Notes under the pieces: model-generated | Database searches by the model: none | The model's input: the letters and a program-made list of their open reading frames with translations, nothing else | What the model was told of the DNA's origin: nothing | Part shown: piece by piece, positions 61,626-64,000 of the stretch | Numbering within the stretch: position 1 is the stretch's first letter | How the letters are laid out: each line of letters begins with the position of its first letter | Origin: Argentina anserina | Lineage: Eukaryota; Streptophyta; Magnoliopsida; Rosales; Rosaceae | Length of the DNA stretch: 64,000 nucleotides | Assembly (NCBI RefSeq): GCF_933775445.1 | Contig: NC_065876.1 | Span: 13,578,001-13,642,000 of the forward strand | Reading direction: 5' to 3' | Program-made: the position numbers and the translations under genes

Positions 61626-63335
61626 AACTGCACTGCCACTATTCTGGCAGCCTCCGATCAACACCAAAATTTATCAACATAATCTACTCAACATTTCTAA
61701 CAACTTCAGACTGTTTTTTAAGATTCTAGTAAGATTTCAAAAACTTGAAAATAAAATAAAGTCAAAAGAGTCCACGTGGCACATTTCCATCCTCACACAA
61801 CTTTTTTCAATTATTTAGTTACTTCAAAAAATTTCAAAAATAACTCTAGTGCCCGAAAAATTTTCAAAAAATTAATATACTCCCATAGTGATTGCTTTAT
61901 GCACCCATGTAAAAAAATTCAGTCATTTATTACCCCACAACAAGACTGTCCTTAGGGAGTAAGAATGAGATAAATTTGGTACATGGATCGAGGCCTAAAC
62001 TTTAATGAAAATAAGTAATTTTTTTAATGTAGTTATACTTCACTATATTGATAATATCCTACGCCGTTTATTAAGAATTCATTTGTTATGTATAGTTGGT
62101 TTGGAAACCAACATACTTACATATAATATGTGAAACATGTTATACAATTTTAATAACCATGTTGTGTTTTATGTAACAAATTTTGACAAAATAAAAAATC
62201 GACTGTTTGATTTGATCCCAAAAGTGAGATGTGGCTATTTTTAAATGTTTAACTATATATGTTTGTCACTGTATTTGAATCACGATCCGAGATAAATGTT
62301 TTGTATATCCTACCTCTAAAATGATATATGCATCTTGCGATCACTAGAATGTATTATTCTGAGAGCGTTATAATTTTATAAAACTTTTTCGAGCACTCGA
62401 ACTATTTTATAATGATTTCAAAAACATTTCAGCATTTTAAAAATTAATATAAATATCAAAATGTCACGTGGCAGTTTTGTGACCACAGTCTAAACTTGAT
62501 AAAAGTAAAATATTTCATTTATACTAAAAGTGTGCTAATTTTTTTTTTAAAAGTGTGCGAATTTACTCTTCTCCTTCACTCCTCTTTGTTCTCCTCCTCC
62601 TCCTCTATTTTCTGATATATCTTCCTCCTTATGTGTCTCTCCTTTTTCCTTCTCTTCTTTCTCATCCTTTCCCTTCTCCTAACTCATTATCTCTATTGAC
62701 ACTGATTACCCATTGTTCATAATATATGGTCTCATCACTCTCATGGAAACCCATAAAATAATTTAAAAGCCCATATCTTAATAATGGTAAAGCAGATGAA
62801 GACGTCTCCATATAAATTACCCATTTCATGTTCTTAAACAACCCTTTCATAGAAAACCCAGATTTTTTGTTGTGGGTACTGAATATGAAGAGCAGGAGAA
62901 AGTGAGAGCAAGAGAAACATGCGAATGGAGTCACAGTGGATTTGAATCATGGGTTGGAGATGTTGACTGGATTTTTTGCAATTGATATGGATGATATTGG
63001 CCTCAATTATATGTTTGTCCCTGGCATCAAAACTATGAAATGGATATGGATAGGAAAAAGGTTGAACAACCGAACAAAGAAACTCTAAAGAAGGGAAGGG
63101 AAGGGATCGACAGTCTATAGACGAAGAGAAGAGCGACTTCGGTCTGGATTCTTAAAGATCTGACAAATTTTTGGACCACTTGCTCAGTTGCTCCTCATAG
63201 TTTCCAAAAATTAATGTGACGGTTACAATTTGAACAGTTAAAACACATTGTTGCGACCTCTTTTTTGGTTGCGTAACCCAGGTCCGTTAAATCGTGTATA
63301 ACACGTGCCGTTAAGATATATGGGGTGAAGCTCCA
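61626..63335. other. Intergenic, AT-rich
   Basis: A minus-strand open frame at 62662-62934 overlaps a CT-rich stretch and has no recognisable motif. No gene or transposon end was identified. Confidence 0.45.
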
Positions 63336-63802
63336 CAGTAATGATCTACTAAATCCCTCGATGAAAATGTGAATATCAACATTGTTTCTCTCTATTTAAC
63401 TAGTTATATCTTTTTTTTTTAGAATCAGAGGCCAAATCATTTATTGAACATGAAAAAAAAATCAAACATTACAAACTTCAAGCTGCAATAGCAGCTTGAA
63501 TCACCGAAGGTGCTGAAAAAAAAAACTTCTTGCTCAATAGAGCAAGCATGAGCAGCTAGAAAATGTGCTACATTGTTACCAGAAAGATTAACATATTTAA
63601 TTAGTTAATCTAATACTGCTTGTTTTCGATAATCGGGCGTCGTGGTGTATTTGGTGAAAGTATTGCAAGCATATACTAACTATATATTAACTGGTCATCA
63701 GCAATAATACTTGATTCCATTTTCACTGAAAATTCTTTCTCAAGTTTATTGGTTTAATTATTTTCTTCGAAGAATCGAGTAATAGGTAACCCTAAACTTT
63801 TC
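63336..63802 (-). repeat. 466-bp direct duplication, copy 2
   Basis: Second copy of 58425-58890 in the same orientation, about 4.9 kb away, with the same LINE 3' fragment. The flanks differ abruptly at both ends (GCTCCA before; CATATATGAAG after), so the duplicated block has sharp limits. Confidence 0.9.
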
Positions 63803-64000
63803 CATATATGAAGCCAAATTACGATAATTCCTACTAGGTGGGAAACCTCCTCCACTACATGCACTTATGTGATAGGGCACCCTATCCAAATTAATTTGAT
63901 TGGATGCCTCAAAAGTTTAGGAGGCCCATATCTCTCCCTAGATATAACCTATAGATAATCATTTTCATCTTTATTGGAGAAGAATAAGTGTGGAATGGTG
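63803..64000. other. Window end, no feature seen
   Basis: Short stretch without recognisable coding or repeats. Confidence 0.4.

Noticed and set aside
58425..63802. The 466-bp direct repeats as LTRs of a retrotransposon
   Set aside because: They lack TG...CA ends, a primer-binding site, a polypurine tract, a flanking duplication and any gag-pol sequence between them.

Overview
The window is nuclear DNA from a flowering plant, most likely a core eudicot. The evidence is a split JMJ706-type JmjC gene with GT-AG introns, a UGT78-type flavonoid glycosyltransferase, plant-type CACTA, PIF/Harbinger, hAT, Mutator-like, Ty1/copia and L1-LINE elements, and AT-rich intergenic DNA with TA and CT microsatellites. 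The style of the repeats would fit Rosaceae, but that is a weak guess. I saw no rRNA, tRNA, CRISPR array or organelle segment.

Layout. 1-5190: the decayed coding part of a CACTA (En/Spm) element that begins before the window. 5728-8485: a complete solo LTR of about 2.76 kb with a perfect 5-bp target duplication (TCGTT); a second, diverged LTR of the same family lies at 9079-11498, and a foldback MITE sits between them. 11976-13370 (minus): an uninterrupted UGT78-like gene. 15314-22394: a full-length but dead Ty1/copia element (205-bp LTRs, target duplication ACAAT). 22565-23974: a non-autonomous hAT-like element with a perfect 8-bp duplication. 24576-25597: a long-TIR Mutator-like element, invaded by a solo LTR (25010-25225, duplication ATGTG) of the same copia family. 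27186-31075: a nearly intact PIF/Harbinger element carrying both its Myb-like gene and its DDE transposase. 31519-38296 (minus): another old copia element of the same family (duplication ACATT). 38.3-42.8 kb: gene-free, with two CT microsatellites. About 42.8-46.9 kb (minus): a dead L1-type LINE. 49.7-55.3 kb (plus): a complete JmjN/JmjC/C5HC2 histone demethylase gene; my eleven-exon model gives an open frame of 864 residues. 57390-58086: a Tourist-like MITE. 58425-58890 and 63336-63802: a nearly identical 466-bp direct duplication that brackets an unidentified region containing a tandem repeat of about 750 bp (60.0-61.6 kb).

Only two host genes look functional: the glycosyltransferase and the histone demethylase. 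They are not functionally linked and are separated by about 37 kb of nested transposons. No new multi-gene system is evident. The most unusual signals are structural: (i) a 33-bp tandem array in the long LTR whose units form hairpins with compensating stem changes around a constant loop; (ii) a gag-pol spacer carrying AATAAA, kept in both copia copies, which may serve a short gag transcript; (iii) 81-bp tandem repeats rich in ACGT boxes upstream of the Harbinger transposase; (iv) a UGT with a Trp-to-Cys change in its donor-binding box; and (v) a histone demethylase whose first coding exon contributes only the start codon.
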